From Zhongshania marina (lineage in GTDB: Bacteria > Pseudomonadota > Gammaproteobacteria > Pseudomonadales > Spongiibacteraceae), in the NCBI RefSeq assembly GCF_002915595.1, contig NZ_PQGG01000031.1, positions 247,847 to 311,846 on the forward strand: DNA of 64,000 nt, in the 5' to 3' direction. A program made the translations under genes and the position numbers. Shown here in pieces: positions 62,972 to 64,000 of this stretch. Within the stretch, counting starts at the first letter, position 1. Every line of letters begins with the position of its first letter. The notes below the pieces were generated by a model. The model was not told the DNA's origin, made no database searches, and was given only the letters and a program-made list of their open reading frames with translations.

Positions 62972-64000
62972 ATGAAAATTTTGGTCACCGGCGGTGCCGG
63001 ATTTATCGGTAGCGCCGTGGTTCGCCACATACTGGCAGATACCGATGTGTCGGTAGTGAATGTCGATGCCTTGACGTATGCGGGTAATTTGGAATCGCTT
63101 CCCAATACTGCAAGCTCAGAGCGTTACACTTTTGCTCACCTAGATATTTGCGATTTAGCCGCACTCAATGCGGTGTTTGCTCAGCATCAACCTGATTTTG
63201 TGATGCACCTTGCGGCAGAAAGCCATGTTGATCGCTCCATTGATGGCCCCGGTGCGTTTATTCAAACCAATATTGTCGGCACCTACAATATGCTTGAGGC
63301 CGCACGTTGCTACTGGCAGGTACTAGAGGGCGATAAAAAAGCGGCTTTTCGTTTTCACCACATCTCCACCGATGAAGTGTATGGCGATCTGCACGGCACG
63401 ACCGATCTCTTTACCGAAACCACCTCATACGAACCCAGTTCGCCTTACTCCGCGAGCAAGGCAAGTTCCGATCATTTGGTGAGAGCGTGGGGGCGTACCT
63501 TTGGCCTGCCGATTATCGTCACCAATTGTTCCAATAATTACGGCCCCTATCATTTCCCAGAAAAACTAGTGCCCCACATTATTCTCAATGCGCTGCACGG
63601 CAAGCCCCTGCCAGTCTATGGTGATGGCAGCCAGATTCGTGATTGGCTCTATGTAGAAGACCACGCCCGGGCACTGTTCAAGGTAGTGAGCGAGGGTAGG
63701 CTGAGCGAGACCTACAATATCGGCGGTCACAACGAGAAGCGCAATATCGAGGTGGTGGAAACCATCTGCGAGTTACTCGAGGAGCTAGCGCCAGAGAATG
63801 CAAACTCCCGTGCAAACGGCAAGGGTTTTAAAGACCTGATTAGCTTTGTTAAAGACCGCCCAGGGCACGACGTGCGCTATGCCATCGACGCCAGCAAGAT
63901 TCAGCGTGAGCTGGGCTGGACGCCACAAGAAACCTTTGAGTCAGGGATTCGTAAAACCGTGCAGTGGTATCTTGATAATCCCCAATGGTGGCAGCGGGTG
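62972..64000 (+). CDS. rmlB: dTDP-glucose 4,6-dehydratase (cut by window edge)
   Basis: The first 343 codons of RmlB, the second enzyme of dTDP-L-rhamnose synthesis. The NAD motif TGGAGFIGS is at residues 6-14, [15 protein letters not shown] near 83, the catalytic STDEVYGDL near 132 and [15 protein letters not shown] near 160, and [14 protein letters not shown] near 190. The frame is open to the last base, so the stop lies outside. Base composition returns to the GC-richer backbone here. Presumably the rest of rml follows. Confidence 0.96.
   Translation, partial: MKILVTGGAGFIGSAVVRHILADTDVSVVNVDALTYAGNLESLPNTASSERYTFAHLDICDLAALNAVFAQHQPDFVMHLAAESHVDRSIDGPGAFIQTNIVGTYNMLEAARCYWQVLEGDKKAAFRFHHISTDEVYGDLHGTTDLFTETTSYEPSSPYSASKASSDHLVRAWGRTFGLPIIVTNCSNNYGPYHFPEKLVPHIILNALHGKPLPVYGDGSQIRDWLYVEDHARALFKVVSEGRLSETYNIGGHNEKRNIEVVETICELLEELAPENANSRANGKGFKDLISFVKDRPGHDVRYAIDASKIQRELGWTPQETFESGIRKTVQWYLDNPQWWQRV

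Overview
The window reads as chromosome of a marine-type gammaproteobacterium. The conserved blocks (ppx-trxA-rho, tolC / DUF1249-cpdA-yqiA-parE, cyaA / cyaY-lptM-lysA-dapF-DUF484) match gammaproteobacterial gene order. The TorF-type porin next to glnK-amtB and the SutA-like small protein point towards the Pseudomonadales/Cellvibrionales side (Spongiibacteraceae-like). That placement is inference from gene content only. The backbone is about 50% G+C, dense, and free of tRNA or rRNA genes.

Layout. 1-16.2 kb is housekeeping: rho (partial) and trxA, Ppx/GppA phosphatase, elbB, waaA, a TolC-family exporter, DUF1249, cpdA, yqiA, parE, small redox/VOC genes, a c5-type cytochrome, a lipoprotein serine protease, rep, comM and ubiK. 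16.3-28.3 kb is a urea-nitrogen block: ureDABCEFG plus a nickel permease, then the urtABCDE urea ABC transporter. 28.3-32.0 kb holds a glycine-rich secreted protein and an unusual 800-residue double CoA-transferase. 32.1-35.7 kb is the ammonium block: porin, PII, AmtB and a second PII. 35.8-49.8 kb returns to housekeeping (SutA-like protein, yigB, a hydrolase, DUF484-dapF-lysA-lptM, cyaY, a RelE-type toxin-antitoxin pair, cyaA, hyuA-like, mutM), ending in ugd. 49.8-64 kb is an exopolysaccharide/O-antigen locus: ugd, wzc, wza, a WcaJ-type initiating transferase, a sulfotransferase, two GT2 glycosyltransferases, a Wzy-type polymerase, a HAD + phosphoribosyltransferase pair, and rmlB running off the end.

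How it works together. Urt imports urea, the nickel permease and UreDEFG mature the urease UreABC, and the ammonia made joins that taken up by AmtB under PII control. Sequences fitting sigma-54 promoters (GG-N10-GC) precede ureD, urtA and the porin, and GCAC-N7-GTGC sites fitting NtrC precede the last two. This suggests one nitrogen-limitation regulon. cyaA and cpdA make and destroy cAMP.

The most striking non-coding feature is a pair of REP/BIME arrays (49.81-51.75 kb and 55.72-56.13 kb). Each unit is about 130 bp with two outward-facing GTAG-headed hairpin types. One unit of the first array contains a REP-associated tyrosine transposase (RAYT). The two arrays bracket wzc-wza, and a 62-bp near-identical direct repeat lies on each side of that operon. 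A second, unrelated palindromic repeat family (core about 22 bp) sits in three intergenic spaces; one copy has spawned an 11-copy 7-bp tandem repeat upstream of the urease promoter.
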